Source: Distichodus sexfasciatus (Eukaryota; Chordata; Actinopteri; Characiformes; Distichodontidae). From it: DNA of 64,000 bases. The notes under the pieces were generated by a model. The model was not told the DNA's origin. It did no database searches and was given only the letters and a program-made list of their open reading frames with translations. Location: positions 806,001 through 870,000 of the forward strand of contig JAVGVS010000008.1 of assembly GCA_032718565.1 (NCBI GenBank). Direction: 5' to 3'. Position numbers and translations under genes: made by a program. Below are positions 41,342 to 56,300 of this stretch, piece after piece (position 1 is the first letter of the stretch; every line of letters begins with the position of its first letter).

Positions 41342-44300
41342 GTGAGTATCTCTCTATTATCCGCTTCCATCTAGTTTGCACTTTCGTCTTACATACATTC
41401 TTTCATCTAGGGCTGGGTGATATGACCTCAAATCTATATCACGATTAATTGAACATCTCAGTTATGATTAATGAACAATTATTTTGTTTTTGTATTTTTG
41501 TTTGTTCTCTGAAAAGGCTTGTTAATTGTTAAAGCTCATATATTTTTTCTAATGAAAGAGTGCATTTCTTTGTGATGTTAAAATAATTGAAGGGAATCAC
41601 ACACAGATGTTGCGATGGACTGGACACGGTGGAGTCACATGACAGCACGCATGAGAAAAGTACATCAACACACACTGGGCGAACTAATAATATATATTTT
41701 TTAAATAATCAAGCTAACAGGCATGAACAAGATTTTGCCTGTTAGTTTCTGAATGTTAGTTTTGATTACTTTTTGATTATTTGCCAAGTCCTCCTTGCAC
41801 TCTTTGCATGACTTGACCTAACTCACCTTTGTTTTTCAATCAGTTATTTTGCCAAGTCAGTGAAAGCCTTCTTGTTTAGGCTTAGATCTAATCTGGATCT
41901 GGGAAATAGGTCCATAAGGTCGAACATTGAAGCATTTTTCTGCCTGAGGAAAATGTGTTTCTTTCCATCACCTCTCTGAGAACAAATGAGTTTGTTGAGG
42001 TCCGTTGTGTTCTGTCCTTGTGATTTGTGAGTTGACAGAATCCTTTCGGATAAAGGTTTCACACATTCAACATTATGACCAGGTCTTAAACTCAGCCTAA
42101 ATAAAATTCATAATCTGCGTTTTTATGCTCTGGATCAGTCATAATCAGAAATACATGTGCACCTGTTACAGATTCAGACTGCTTTTTCCATACAAAAGTT
42201 ACAGTTTATGCCCACACTTTCTAATTTCATGTTCAAAAGCATGAAGGTCCTCGCTGTACTCTTGGACTGCAGCACACAGTTAATCACTCTAATCCAACCG
42301 TTCTGACTGAACATCCACAAGCTCCTGCCTAAATGTACTTTGTCTGTTAGGAGAAAATGTTGATGAAAACTTGAGTTATCATACTTTTTAGATAATTGTC
42401 TATGCTGTAAAGAAGCAATAACAAAAGTGCGAGTCACGATACGAATGCAGCATAATACAGGCTGATGGTCACATGCTATGTTGTCATGAAACCTGAACAG
42501 GAACTAACATGCCTTTAAACGTTTGAATTTCACTGAAAATAAAAGGCATTCTCGGTACTTCAAGTCGTCGCCTCATGGAATCTTGTGACATTGTAGACTT
42601 ACCGCTGCTTGGTAACACAACTTTTAAATGCATTTTTATTCATTTTAATGGAATATATTACTTACCTTAAAATTGTATTAGGTTTAACATCTGGCTGTCG
42701 GACAAAAATGACTTAAAGAAATCCTTAAATGCTTAAAGTATAACAATAACTGAAGTAAATACTTTAGCATTGGGCACTTATACTTAGGTCATGTGGTTAA
42801 TAACTGAAAATCTCTTTGTTACAGAGGAAATCCTGTTTTCCCTTTTAAATTCATAATTCTGTTTGTGTGTGTGTGTGTGTGTGTCTATATACAGAGGTGA
42901 CCCTGGCATTGCTGGATGCAGCCAATGACAAGGATCCGGGTGTGCAGGAGCAGGTGCGGAAGTCCATCCTAACGCTGGGAAACCAGCAGCCGGATAAAGT
43001 CCTCTCGATGTGCCAGGACTACCTGCTTAAACACTCCAAGGTCAGAGAGCTTTACTGGTTTGTTGTATTTAGTGCTAAATGCTGAAAGGTAGGGTTTTAA
43101 CAGACTTGTTTTTCCAGAGGATCTGCTAATGACTGTCAACCTGTGTTGCTTACTCTGAACATTGCAACACTCTTACATTTAGAAGTAGCTTTAAGTGCTT
43201 GCCGCTGTTTCAGCTTGTGGGCTGTTTTGAAAAGGTTTAGGCTAAAACAGCCAAAAGCAAAGCAATGGCATTTATTCCACCATTCAAGCCTCCCCAAAAA
43301 TCTGAGATTTACAGTAATAATCTTTCATTGCCCCACACACTTGCCTGGTAATGACTGTTTTATAGTTTATAATCTGAATCAGAATGACGTTTATTGGCTG
43401 GTACGTTGTCACGTACAAGGCATTTGCTTTGGTGTTTGGTGCTAAGGCAAAAAATGTGTTTTTATGTACAAGATAAATAGGTAAAGATAATGTGGATAGT
43501 GCTGTACAAATTAAAATTAATTATCTGTAATATAAAATAAAAGAATTACCTATAAAAAATAATTACCTTTCTCGAAAACTTAAATGCCACATAAATAGCT
43601 ACTGACAAAGAACTCTTAAGGATTATTTAGGATTCTTGATGTTCTGCTGTGAGAGCTCACCCACACTCTGTCATTTCCTTCCTGGACTAATGACTCAGCA
43701 TGTGATCCCTACGAGGTGTGACTGGTATTTGCATCATATTAAGCAATATTCCCTGTTTTGATTGCGAAATGTCATGCCACATGCCAAGGCCTAGCAAGAA
43801 TGTTGTGTAGCTTTGGATGGACAAGCAATATTTTGGGAGCTTGGCAACTCATTGCATCAGGCCGACCTTGTGTCTTTTCCTAAATGCAGATGGATGCCAA
43901 ATTATTTTAATTGTTTCAGAATCTTTTCCTAGAACCATTGTCTGCATTTTCAGAATACTTAAATAAAAATGATGGCAGGACATGAACTGTTCAGTCATTT
44001 TGCCTTTGTGTCCGGCTGCTGTGTTATGTAACTCACAAGTTACAGACTTCTGAAGTTGCATTTGGATAGTTTAATTACATTTGCCTTTAAAATATATGTA
44101 TATAGCTTATGGGTTTTCTCAGTTCCTGTAATTTGCTTGACACACCTGTTTCTCACTTGCACAGCTGGTGGCAGGGCACAGAGTGGTGGTTCTGCAGACC
44201 GTAGAGCTGGTGATAAAAAGCCAGATTGATGTCATCAGTTACCCTAAAATTAAGAGCATCATATCACTGGCCTCAGATGAGATGACCAGATCTAAGGTAA

Positions 44301-47300
44301 GCTTTGATTGCTTTGCAGAAAGAGCGAAAATGAACTTGACTCTTAGAAGACCGTTTTTGTAAACCGTTTTATTTCGTTTTTTTTATTTCTTTCTTCTTGA
44401 CATTTAGTTTTCTCCTTTTCACAGGAAGTCGTCCCTGAATGGCAACAGGCTGCCAGCAACATTCTGGTAGCCATAGGGAACAAGTACATCAATGACATCA
44501 TGGAGGAAGTTCTCAGCAAGTTCCAGCCAGGGGTTCTACCTCATTTCTTTGTGCTCCAAACATTAGCCAGTCTCTCAGACTCCAATGGTAAATACTCTCT
44601 CTTTACTCTTCTTTTGGTCCGAATTACCTTTGGATTAAATTAAGAAGGATCTGCCCTCTTTTCATTCTGCAGTGTCTCTCTAGTCTGTATTCCCTACACA
44701 CACTGACTGGCCTCTTCTTTAGAACATCATCGCTGACCACAAACTCACACACAGGACAGGACAGGAGGTTTGGTCATATTTAGATGATGGTGATTTCTGA
44801 ACGTAGCCACAACCCTAACCTAGTACTGAGTGCTGATATGTACTTATACTGTATGTGTCTATACAGCACGATACTATATTATATTATATACGGTGGTATC
44901 CCTGCTAGTTTAAGGGTGATCAACATCCCATGATAATCTGATGTGGTCACTTGATGACCATTGATGAAAGATGGACTAATTGAACTGCCAGTAGCAACAT
45001 ATTGGCTGTTATACTTGGTGAACTCAGTAACAAGACTTAGCTTCAAGAGACGTCTGGAGAATTAGTTTGTATCCTTGGCATGTGCAGGTGAAAGTAAGTG
45101 ATTACTGGTCACTGTGAACACACCACAGTGTGCAACACAGCAAAATGCAACCACTGTATTAAACGTATATGAGGAAGAGAAGTAGTCAGAGCAGGGTACG
45201 AAACTTTGGGAGGTGGTAGTTTGCTCAGTGATACCTTTACTCGTCCAGAGTTTGTACCAGCGATTGGTCCATCACAAGGTTAGCTCTCCAACTGCTACAC
45301 TACCGCTGCCTGTATGAGATTATCACTTCAGTTCCTCTTCACACCTGATGATTAATTATACTGTAGGTCATCTGTCTAATAATAAAGTTGGACACGGTTT
45401 CCTCTTTAATGAGTCTTAATAACTTTTTTGTCCCTGCAGTCTATGGCATGGTTCCGTTCCTTAGTGCTATCTTGGGCACCATGTTACCAATGTTGAGTAT
45501 GGCCAAGCACGACAACATGAAGTTGGTCTTTTCTTCTGGTAAGTTTCAGACAGTTTCATTTTGTAGAGTAGAACTGGAAAGCAGGGAGGTGTGACTGGAA
45601 CCACCTACAGATGCCAGACTGATTTGATGAAATTAAGTTTAACCTGCTGAATATAATTATATTAAGAAACATTACTATATTTTAATTTACGCGCTATTTT
45701 GTCCTGTCTGGGACGTAACCAACGATTATGTTGCACTGTTTCAACACTGAAAAGTCATCCATCACCGTGGCGTTATCACCAAACCTTTCTCACCCTCCAG
45801 CTCTTTCCCACTTCAGTGAGAGTATTTTGGAGTACCTAGCCAATCTGGACAAAGCCCCAGACCCCACCGTTCGCAAGGACACATTCTCCGGCGAGATCTA
45901 TGCCGCCTACGAAGTCCTCTTTGGCAGCTGGCTGCAGAGCCGAGACTCCAAGGTACGCTCAATAAGAGAGAGCAGGCATTCAATTAGAGCTTAACTCGGT
46001 TTGTTAGTCAAAGGCAGACCGTTGTTTGAAGAGAAGTCACGACGCTGCACCTCCTGGGCTTTCCCTCCCTGTCTGACAGAAGGGAATGCTGTAAAGAGGA
46101 TTTACTTTCCAGCTCCAGGGACATTTGGATGTATAAAATGTGGCAGAGATTTGAAGTCTGCACATCACTGACCAAATGTGTGTAGCAGTGAGAGGAAAAA
46201 CGAATGAGGAGTATATAATATAAAACATTCTGTGCTTAATGAAGCCTTAAAGCTTATAATCCCAAATTTATTGTAACATTATTGTAAAATTCTAGTTTTA
46301 ACAGAGAAAAGAGTCTTTTAATGGAGGAAGAGTCTTAAATGTCAATCTGCATCTGATTCTATTTTTAATGGTGGTTGTGGTTAAATGTGAAGAAGATTGC
46401 CCAGATCAGTGTTCTCACTTTTATTGAGAACAGTCCAGCCCACAGAGCTCACCCCCTGGGTCCGTTAGGAGAAATTAATGGGTTTAATTGGTGTAATATT
46501 TTAGTTTTTCATTCAAATTCTCATGAACTCAATTCATGCTTTGTTAAGGGAAGGCCCTTTGAGTGGGATATTTGAAAAAGTGTAATAAATCCTAATCAGT
46601 GGTGGGAAAACTAGAGGAACATTGAGCTTGAAGTGGAAAATGCTGATGTAAAGGTAAAAGTTTTTTTCTCTTTATATATTTATTTGTCGGCTAATTAGAA
46701 TTCACCTCATATATTCCACCTCAGTCTTTAAAACTAAAGTAGGAGATACTGTGGAAAAGGAAAACTCTGGAAACTACAGAAGAATACTGGTATAATAATT
46801 TAAATATATTGTATATTCATAAAAATATTTTCACATCCTAAACGAAACTGCAGAAATATCTGCGAGTTTTATTTATTATTCCATTCTTGCAAAACTCTGG
46901 TTTTATAGTTAGACAAATTTGCTGTGCTTCATTTCAGCTGCGTATCCCAGCCAGCCTGATTAATGAAAATGCTGTAAAATCGCACCTGAAGTGCCAGAGC
47001 GTCCTCCAAATGTAACTCTCTCCCAGAATATGCCATTTGCAAAGGCACAGTGTTGGAAACAGAGGGAACATTCTCCACAGTCTGGCTGCACAACTCCACA
47101 CAGGCTTTTCAGAGCCATGAGCTTACAGCCCATCACTCATTAACAGCTGGTGAAGCTTTGGGAATCTATTGTCATTCTAATAATTCATAAACGTCATATT
47201 TCAATATTAAACGGATAAACTAACCGTTAAGGTGCTTAATGCTTTATTGAACATGTGACATACAGCACTCATGAGTTGCTCGCTACATCACATGTATACG

Positions 47301-50300
47301 TTGATCTTTGGTTTGCTGGTGTGGCGGTTTTATTGAGTGTATATGTGTGTTTGTAGCTACGTCTGACAGTAGCAGAGGCTCTGGGGTCAATGAGTCACCT
47401 GATGGCTCATGATAAGCTGGAGGAGCTACTCCCCAAACTGCTCCCCACCTTGCTGGCCCTGTATAAGAAGAATCCTGAACACTACATCATCAGCAAGGTG
47501 CCCGCTCATGCCCTCACGGTTCCACTGGAGAGTGTTTTTGCAGCTTTAAATGTTATATTTTTTTAACGCATTTTGATATTTAAAATGATGAACCTGAAGA
47601 AGCGGTGTATCTCTGCACGGTACAGAGCGTTTGCCAGGTGCTGGAAGCTTCGGTGAACATGGGCAGCAGAGTGCTGGAGACCCAGATGGACAGCCTTCTC
47701 ACTACTTTACACCAGCAGGTTTACAAACTCACAGACCTTCTGCTTGCGTCTCCACCCCGTTTGCTTATTTTCCGTTCCTTACACGCACACTCACATAAAC
47801 ACTCTCACTCTCTTTTGCAACTCTGTTTTGCAAGTCATCTCTCGTGCCTGTTTTTAACTGACCTGCTTTTAGACACACAAAAACACACCCATGCACACAC
47901 ACTTGTACAACTCTCTTTGTGGGGACATTCCATAGACACCCCTAATGACTAGATGTATATAATTCTAAAGCTAACTCTAACCATAACCTTAAGCTTGGCA
48001 ACCAAATGCACATCTTTTACCACTTTTGATTTCTCAAATAAAACTTGCACATTTTCTATAAAGTAATTTTTCCTCATGGGGACCTTTCAAACGTCCCCAC
48101 AAAGCCATGAAAATGAATGAAAGTGATTTTAGAGGACAAAAGGGTCCCCAAAACACATAAAAATATGGTATACACACACACACACACACACACACTTCCA
48201 GTCCACAGGTGCAAGCGTTGTGTGTGATATTTGGGGTGTGAGTCACACTACCTCATCTTGCTCTAGCTCTTAAATTAGAAAATGATTTAACTCATTGGTT
48301 TAGCAGACAAATATGTCTTCATGGGCCAATTCTCAGACTTGGTTTAAATCTAGTCTTAGTCACTACTCCTTTCTCTATTTAATGGCTTGAGCCCAGTCGC
48401 CACCGGTACTGGGGGCAGAACAGAAAGACTTTAAATAGACGGTACACGTAAACAAACATGTGCATCCGGCACATAGAATCTCGTCTAAAAACTCAAACAA
48501 ACAAATTACTACTATGGCTAACCATGCATACCGTATATCATATGAAAGCAGAGACTCCGCAGATTATATGGGTTTTTTTGGCGAACATGATTTTTTTTTT
48601 CATGTTCTGCTGTGTTGCATCTTCCTTTATTCTGACTCAGTAACATGTACGCTGATTCCACAGTAATCTCACAAGTGTTACCTTTATAATGATACCAGAA
48701 GCATCAAAATAGACATTGTGGTTGCTGAGATATACACATTTTTTTTGGGATTCTTTTTTAGAGCAAAAATCTGTAACAGTCTCAGCGCTTAACAGGTTAA
48801 TCTACCTCATTGTTAAGCTTAGCCTTGGTTTGAGTCTTATCAAACAACCGACTCATGCGACTATGTTCATAAGTTACTAATTAAACAAGAAATTCTGCTT
48901 AATTAAGGCAACATGTCGTCATAAGTTTGGTGGGAACAGATATTTGTCTGGTCTTCTGATCATTTCTCCGCTGTTTAGGTGTGCTCACCCATGGACTACA
49001 ACAATCTTCCAACTGTGAAAAATCACAACGAAGTACTTCGAAGCTTCACTATCCTTGGTAGGTTCTAAGAACGACACTATGCAGATAAGTGATTTAAAAA
49101 AATGAGTGTAATAAACTCCCAAATACATAATGAGTATACCGAATTATATCACTAAATATTGTGCCTGTCTTAACTTTTAGAAATATTATTCAGTATCTTA
49201 AATAAATAATAAATATTACTGACAGTCATAATGATTTGAGAGACTAGCTACATCAGGCATCAGGTTTTTTTTGTTTATAGAGTAATTACTGCCATTATTT
49301 ATCAGTAATAACAGCATTGCATAAAATGAGTCAAATGTGTCTGAATACATTGGGTTTAAGATTTGCAAGAGTTTTACTAGCATTTATTTCTTTAGTTATT
49401 TATTTAAGTGAATATCTGGGATTGGCACATGTCCGTGTCCTTTACAGTTATACAGATACAGACACCCATCATTAATATTCTGATTTATATGCAGTGAATT
49501 TTGAATTCTCATATTACTCAAGTCTGATTCATATATTATGAGTGAAGATTAGTTTTTTGCTGTGTACTATTGTCCAGGAGAGCACTTAACACAGAAATCT
49601 AGTCTATATGAGTTGCCGTCTTAGGGGTTATGGAACGCAGAACAGTATTAAAGTCAGAGACCATATTTCACATGAGTGTGATATTTTATGTTTGTCTGTT
49701 TTGGACGCAGCCAACACGTTCCCCGACCGGCTCATGGTGTTTGTCCTGCAGAGGCTGGAAAACAGTAATGAGAGAAACAGAATGGGCTCCCTGGCTGTGC
49801 TCAGACACCTCATCAACTCCACAAGTAAGACTCACAGTCAGCAATGAGCATCACACTTAAGGGAGCGATCGGCTTTCTTAAAGGATCAGCAAGTCACTGT
49901 TATCTGATGGGTCACTCAGAGTTTAAGTTTGAACCATTTTCAAAGACTTAATGGATTTTTATGGTTTTCTTAAAGTTTTAATTAATGTCGACTGATGTTA
50001 AGACAATGAGATGAAAGGTTTTTTCCTCTTCTAGCGTCCATTCTAGAAACCAAGAAGCTTCTCATTCTTGCCAGTATTAGACAACCTCTAGCTGACCACA
50101 GCAATAAGGTAAGCATTTCCTAACATTTTACATGTGAATTTAAACAGTCACTAAAAGCTGCACCGGTAACCATAAGATAAGGGTTATGGGAAAACCTTAA
50201 AATACACTGGGGCCCCTAATTAAAGCGCCTTAACCCCAAGCTGCTCGAGGGAACCGTCCATGTTGGGGCAGTTGGTGGCGTAACAGTAGCGTGTCGCACC

Positions 50301-53300
50301 GTGATCAGAAGGTCGCAGGTTCGAATCCAGGGCCGGTAAAGTTACCACTGAGGTACTTGTGAGCAAGGTACCGTCCCCAGGCACTGCTCCCCGGACACTT
50401 GTTAGCTTCCCACTGCTCCTTCACGGATGGGTCAAATGCAGAGGTCACATTTGGTTGTGGTGCACTGTGTGCTGTGCTGCGGTGTGTTCACAATGACAAA
50501 TAATCACTCACTTTCACTGTGATTAGTGAATGCCAGTGAGTCTGAATAAGAGTGTCTGATAAACGCTGTAAACATCAAATTTGTTCAGAGTATTAAGAAA
50601 AGTAAACCTTGGGTTCAGCAAACTCATCTTTTTACTGAATTGTCCGCTTGTCCACACAGGTAAAGAAGAGGGTTGTCCAGGTGATCAGTGCGATGGCTCA
50701 TCACGGCTACCTAGAGCTGGAGGGTGGAGATCTGCTTGTGCGCTTCATCATTCAGCACTGCGCCCTGTCTGACACCTACTACGTAGGTTTATCTTTTTCA
50801 CACTGGTCTGCCTGATTCATAGCCTGTGTCGCAACAAATGTATTTTTTAAATATCTGATTCAGATATTAAATATCTTTTTGACAGCACCATCATGGTACT
50901 AATACTAAGTATTGTGTTTAAGGGTCGACAGACTATTGGCCGGGCAGATTATCGGGGACAGAGATTTCACAATTATTGTGTCTGTGTTTAATTTTGAGTA
51001 ATTACATGGGCTACTGTGGCTCTGCTGCCGTCTCTTCTCTCTGTGCAGTTTGCTCTGGACTCTCTTCTTCATTTAATGTCCCGCCCACATCAGTCTCTGA
51101 TTGGCTATATCACACGAGATCTAGGTTAAGTGGAGAGCACGCTGTAGCAGCTTTGCTTTCTTCACCACAACCTGCCGCTGCTTCATTTGGAATACTAAAA
51201 CATTTAATTTTCATGTTTAGGTTTCACAGTTTTACAATGTTACTACAGTGTTTATTTAATATGTTTATTTAAAGTGAAATTAAAATAGTGTAAAAAGTTT
51301 AAGTGTTTAGAAACAAGTTATTTAAATAAAGTTTTGTGTTGGAGTTTATAAAATGTAAAATTTTGACAGATTTTCTTTTTTTTTTCTTCCCAATATTGGT
51401 TCCAAATGTTGTTTGTCAGCCATGTTAACAAGCAAAAATGGGTATCGATTGCGTCCCTGAAAAAACAATATGGGTCGACCTCTAGTTGTGTTTGCTGGGT
51501 TCGCTCTTTAAAACTTGTAATAAAAAGCTGCTTGATTTGGGTGATTTATGTTGTAAAGGGAATGATTGTAACTAGAATGACCTGGATTTGCCTCCACTGG
51601 ACACAGATGGAAGCGGAGTGATTTGACGTTAATAAAAATGTGATTAAGTGATGCACCATTACTCTGCATAAGGCATGGTTTTACCAACCTGAAAACAATG
51701 TGGGATACCCATTTGAGAATTTAAAGACGTTTTTGTTCCAACTGACTCTACCAAACACTAAGCAATGGAATTTTACATGGAAGAATGATTTGCCAAGAAT
51801 AGTGTCCAGTGTTGTTCTAGAGGTTTTGACTTTGTGCTATGAGAAATTCCATCATTTGCTGTTCTGCTGATGATGGTGGAAAAGAAACTCAGCCTCCAAT
51901 TCTCCAATGAATCTTCTCTATGTTGTTTTCAGTTGCATTGAAATGTCAGCATAGTTTGATAAATTAGCAGCAGACTTTTATAATGTGATGTGATCCCTGA
52001 AACGTAGAACATATGATTGAGTGCACATGAATGCTATGGTGTTTATCCAGTACTGTTAAATGTCTTCTTGTCAGTATAACTGATTTACAAATTGTGCCGT
52101 GTGCTGCCTTTTTCTTGTTGGTGTTATTCTGCAAACTTGACGGTTTGTTGCACTTTGTGTGTTTCCAGCGAGGTCAGCGACCCTCAGACCCAGAGGAGGT
52201 GACCAATGAAGCCCTGAGGAGCATGTGTGACAACACACTTCATCTGTTCACCACCACCGTGGGCCGTCTGACCGATGTGAGAAAGATCACACACACAAAC
52301 ACAATATTACTTCACTCTGCTTTTGGGGACATTTCATAGACATAATAATTACTGTAGATGAATAGTCATCTGCCTGCCCCCTAACCCTAACCTTAGTAAT
52401 GAAAACAAAACTTTTCTTAATGCAACGGTATCTCTGCAAAAACTAAACAGGGACACTATTTTTCATCCCAGAAGATAGGTCTGCCCCCGAGTCTGCAGGT
52501 GCAGAGTCTTAACATTTCTCAGAAACACACGTATACACATATATGCATTTGAGTCTCCCAGTGCAAATCATAGAACCAGTTAAACCTGAAATAGTGCCCA
52601 AAAAACACTTTTAATGTGTTACATTGACTGGTTAAAGCAGTTTACCCTTTGGCCAATATAGACTAAATTAAAGCTTCAACATTTAGGTTTTTTATTAAAT
52701 AGTGTTGTTCTTTAAAAGCAGCATTTTATATTGTTTAAAATATCCTATATGCCATATGTCCTATTATATATATATATATATGTACAGTATAGATATACAC
52801 TACCAGTCAAAAGTTTGGACACAACACACCTTCCCATGCAATGTTTTATTCTTTATCATGACTGCTGACATTGTAGATTCTCACTGAAGGCACTATGAAT
52901 GAACACATATGGAATTATGTAGTAAACAAAAAGTGTGAAATAACCCAGAACATGTTTTATATCTTAGATTCTTGCAAATAACCACCCTTTGCTTTGATCA
53001 CTGCTTTGCGCACACTTGGCATTCTCTCGATGAGCTTCATGAGGTAGTCACCTGAAATGGTTTTCCAACAGTCTTGAAGGAGTTCCCAGAAATGCTGAGC
53101 ACTTGTTGGCCCTTTTGCCTTCATTCTGCGGTCCATCTCATCCCAAACCATCTCGATTGGGTTTGGTCAGGTGACCGTGGAGGCCAGGCCATCTGGCGCA
53201 GCACTCCATCACTCTCCTTCTTGGTCAGATAGCCCTTACACAGTTCATTCATAGTTTTTATGCCTTTAGTGAGAATCTTCAATGTAAATAGTAATGAAAA

Positions 53301-56300
53301 TAAAGAAAAAACATTGAATGGGAAGGTGTGTTCAAACTTTTGACTGGTAGCGTATATAAACACACTGTTAGTTCATTGAAAAAGTTTTAAAGTGTTGTTT
53401 TCTTTGTGATAATGTGATCAGTTGCACTGTTCACGAAACTTTAGATTTTTTTAAAGAATACGTGGTAGAATTTAGTGTTTAATCCTCTGCAACTCCCATT
53501 TCTGCAGTTCTCTATAATGAAGGGAGGCTAGTCAGCTCAGTCAGATGTGAATTACAGAGCAATGTCTAATCCAGTTAGTGTTAGGCGCCGTGTTTGCGTG
53601 ACACTAGTACATAGGGACCTTATAAACACGGTTAATAGTAAATCATCCTTTTAGCCAATATCAGCTGTGCCGACCCTTAACAGCACTTTGTGCTTGTATG
53701 TGTGTGTTCTGGAAGATGTTAGCTCCTTTTTCCTTGTGTGACTTCCAACATTAACAGTGTGCTGATGACAGGATTCCATCGTCACACTGCCACTCAGAGA
53801 GTTTATAAGGCGTGAGAAGCGGGAGCGTCTCCCCCGTCTGTTAATAACCACAGTAGAGCCGGCCTAGTTATAGTGGCTTCGCTTTGAAGCAGCTCGTTCA
53901 GACCTATTTAAGTTAAAGACAAATACTTCTGTTCTGGGTCATGAATGTGGCTTTTGCCTCTGCTGTTATGGCGGCTAGAGATGTGCTTCTCCTAGTTTGA
54001 TGTCATTCTGAACATTGGTGGGATGATGAACTTGTGAATAAAAGCTAACAGGTCAAGTTATGTTTTTAGGTAGATTATTCCTTTAAGTATAATATTTAAG
54101 ATGAAAATGTACACAGCGGGGCGGCATGGTGGTGCCAGTGGTTGGCGCAGCCGCCTCACAGCGAGAAGGTCCTGCTCCGGTTTCCTCCCACGGTCCAAGG
54201 GCATGCACTATAAGTTAACTGGCAACTCTAAATTGGCCCTGTAAGGTGTGAATGTGAGTGTGATTGTGTGAGTGTGTGTGCCCTGTGGTTGCTCCCCACC
54301 TTGCGCCGGTAAGTTTCCAGGATAGGCTCCGGTCCCCCCGCAACTGTCCGGCTGTAATACAGAGCTGAATCTAGTAGACTATCCTAGATTGAAGTCTGCT
54401 TAAAACTCAACATAGTGCTGGTGACGGCCAAGAGGTGTGGCACTAATCCATCGATCAGGGGGTTGTAGGTTCAAATTCAGCTCTACTGTATATTACAGCC
54501 ACAATTACCACCGCTGGGCTCTTGAGCACGGCTTTAAGGCCAAGTTGCTCCAGGGAGACGTTTAGCAGAGGTCGACCGATATTGTTTTTTCAGGGCCAAT
54601 ATCGATACCGATTATTGCCAGTTAACAGGGCCGCTATGCAAAAAAAAAAAAGAAATATCTCTGTCAAAATTTTTAATTTTACAAACAACAAGCTCAACTG
54701 AAACTCTCCTCTCTCTTCTTCTCCTTCTCAGGGCTTCATGCTGCGCTCGTGTGTGTGTGTGTGTGTGTGGTGTGAGTGACAGCAAGGCTTCAGCATTGAT
54801 TCGCTACTACTCATGTGACATAAAGCCAATTAGAGACTGTTGTGGGCGGGACATTAAATGAAGCAGCGAGTCAAAAGCAAACAGCACAGAGAGAAGAGAC
54901 GGCAGTGGAGCCACAGTAGCGCACCTTGTTATTACTTAATATCGGTGATAGTCAAAATGAAACACAGATACCGATAATCGGCCTGGCCATTAATCGGTTA
55001 ACCCTTCATTCTTATCCAGAACGTTGTTGCTAGTTACAAGGACAGCCTCCTTACAGCCACGTGGGGTTAAAGGTCATGCTTAAGGGCCCAATGGTAGTTA
55101 CTGGGATTAAAATCTTAGGGTTTCAGCCACTTACGTAGAACACTGTGCCACCACCGCCACTTATCTGTTGATACACTACTTATTATTGTTCACTGTCTGT
55201 TACTAGAGGTGTCTTACGTAATTCCTTATTTACTTTTGGTTGCTTTTTTCCTCGTTAAGTTCAAACAACACTAACCGTGTCGAGATCACACCCTCTAGAT
55301 AGACAATAAATAGTCTCTGCTCCATCCTTGCGACAAAGGAGTGTGTAAACACTCTGTTTTAGACCAAGATACAACGGTGTTGCTCACGTGTGGTATGCTG
55401 TGTGTTGCTGTAGGTGCTGTGGCCCATGCTGCTGTGCTACCTGACCCCACCTCAGTACTCCAACGCCACCATGCCTCTCTGTAAAAGCCTCATCTTGCTG
55501 GCCAATAAGAAGCGAGCCGCCCAGGAGCCCAATTTCATCATTGACTTCAGCACACCAGGTGGAAAACAGACCCACACACACGCACACGTGATACGAGACC
55601 CGCACGTACACACATTACGTGACTCGCACAGAAGCGCTGGCATATGAACGCAACCGTGATGTCATGGATAAGCCCAGCTCCAGACGTCTTTAAGTGCAGA
55701 GGGCTTTTCCACAGGCCGAGCCATCCTGAGGCCATGGCTTAAACACACACACACACACACACTCCGTCTCTTCAGCAGCTCTCAGCCCTGGCCAGATGAT
55801 CTCTCCCACCACTTTTTTGCCTGTTTCTTTCCACTTCGTTTTGGAAGTGAAATTTCCCTCACAGCCATTTTGTTTTCATTAGCAGTCGTGTGCTTGGCCA
55901 GTACTGCCTGGTTCTAATTAGTCAAATGAAAAGCCACATTTTTCATGTGAATAAAGTGCCGGGGTCCTGGACGGGAGGGTAATTGTTTCTCGCGGCAGTG
56001 ATGATTAAGCTCAGCTCATAGTGGGACAAATAACATCCCGGCTCGCTAATCATTTACTCGTTAATTGTAATGTTTTTGGATGGGGAGCCTGTGCTGATGG
56101 CTTACCCTCGTCTGCCCTTTCTCCCTTTATCTTTTTGTCTTTCCACCGCCTTTTCTTTCTTTAATTTTTTCCCTTCATTTTTTACCTCTGTGCTGTAGGT
56201 TCCAATCTCCCCTCACAGTATGTGCTAATGATACGGCTCTTGGTAAGTTATTATATCTTAAATGTACTAGATCTTGTCCAGAATATAAATGGTCTTTTTC

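Noticed and set aside
52957..53151. An intact transposase gene
   Set aside because: Only the C-terminal end of a Tc1 transposase remains; the catalytic core is deleted.
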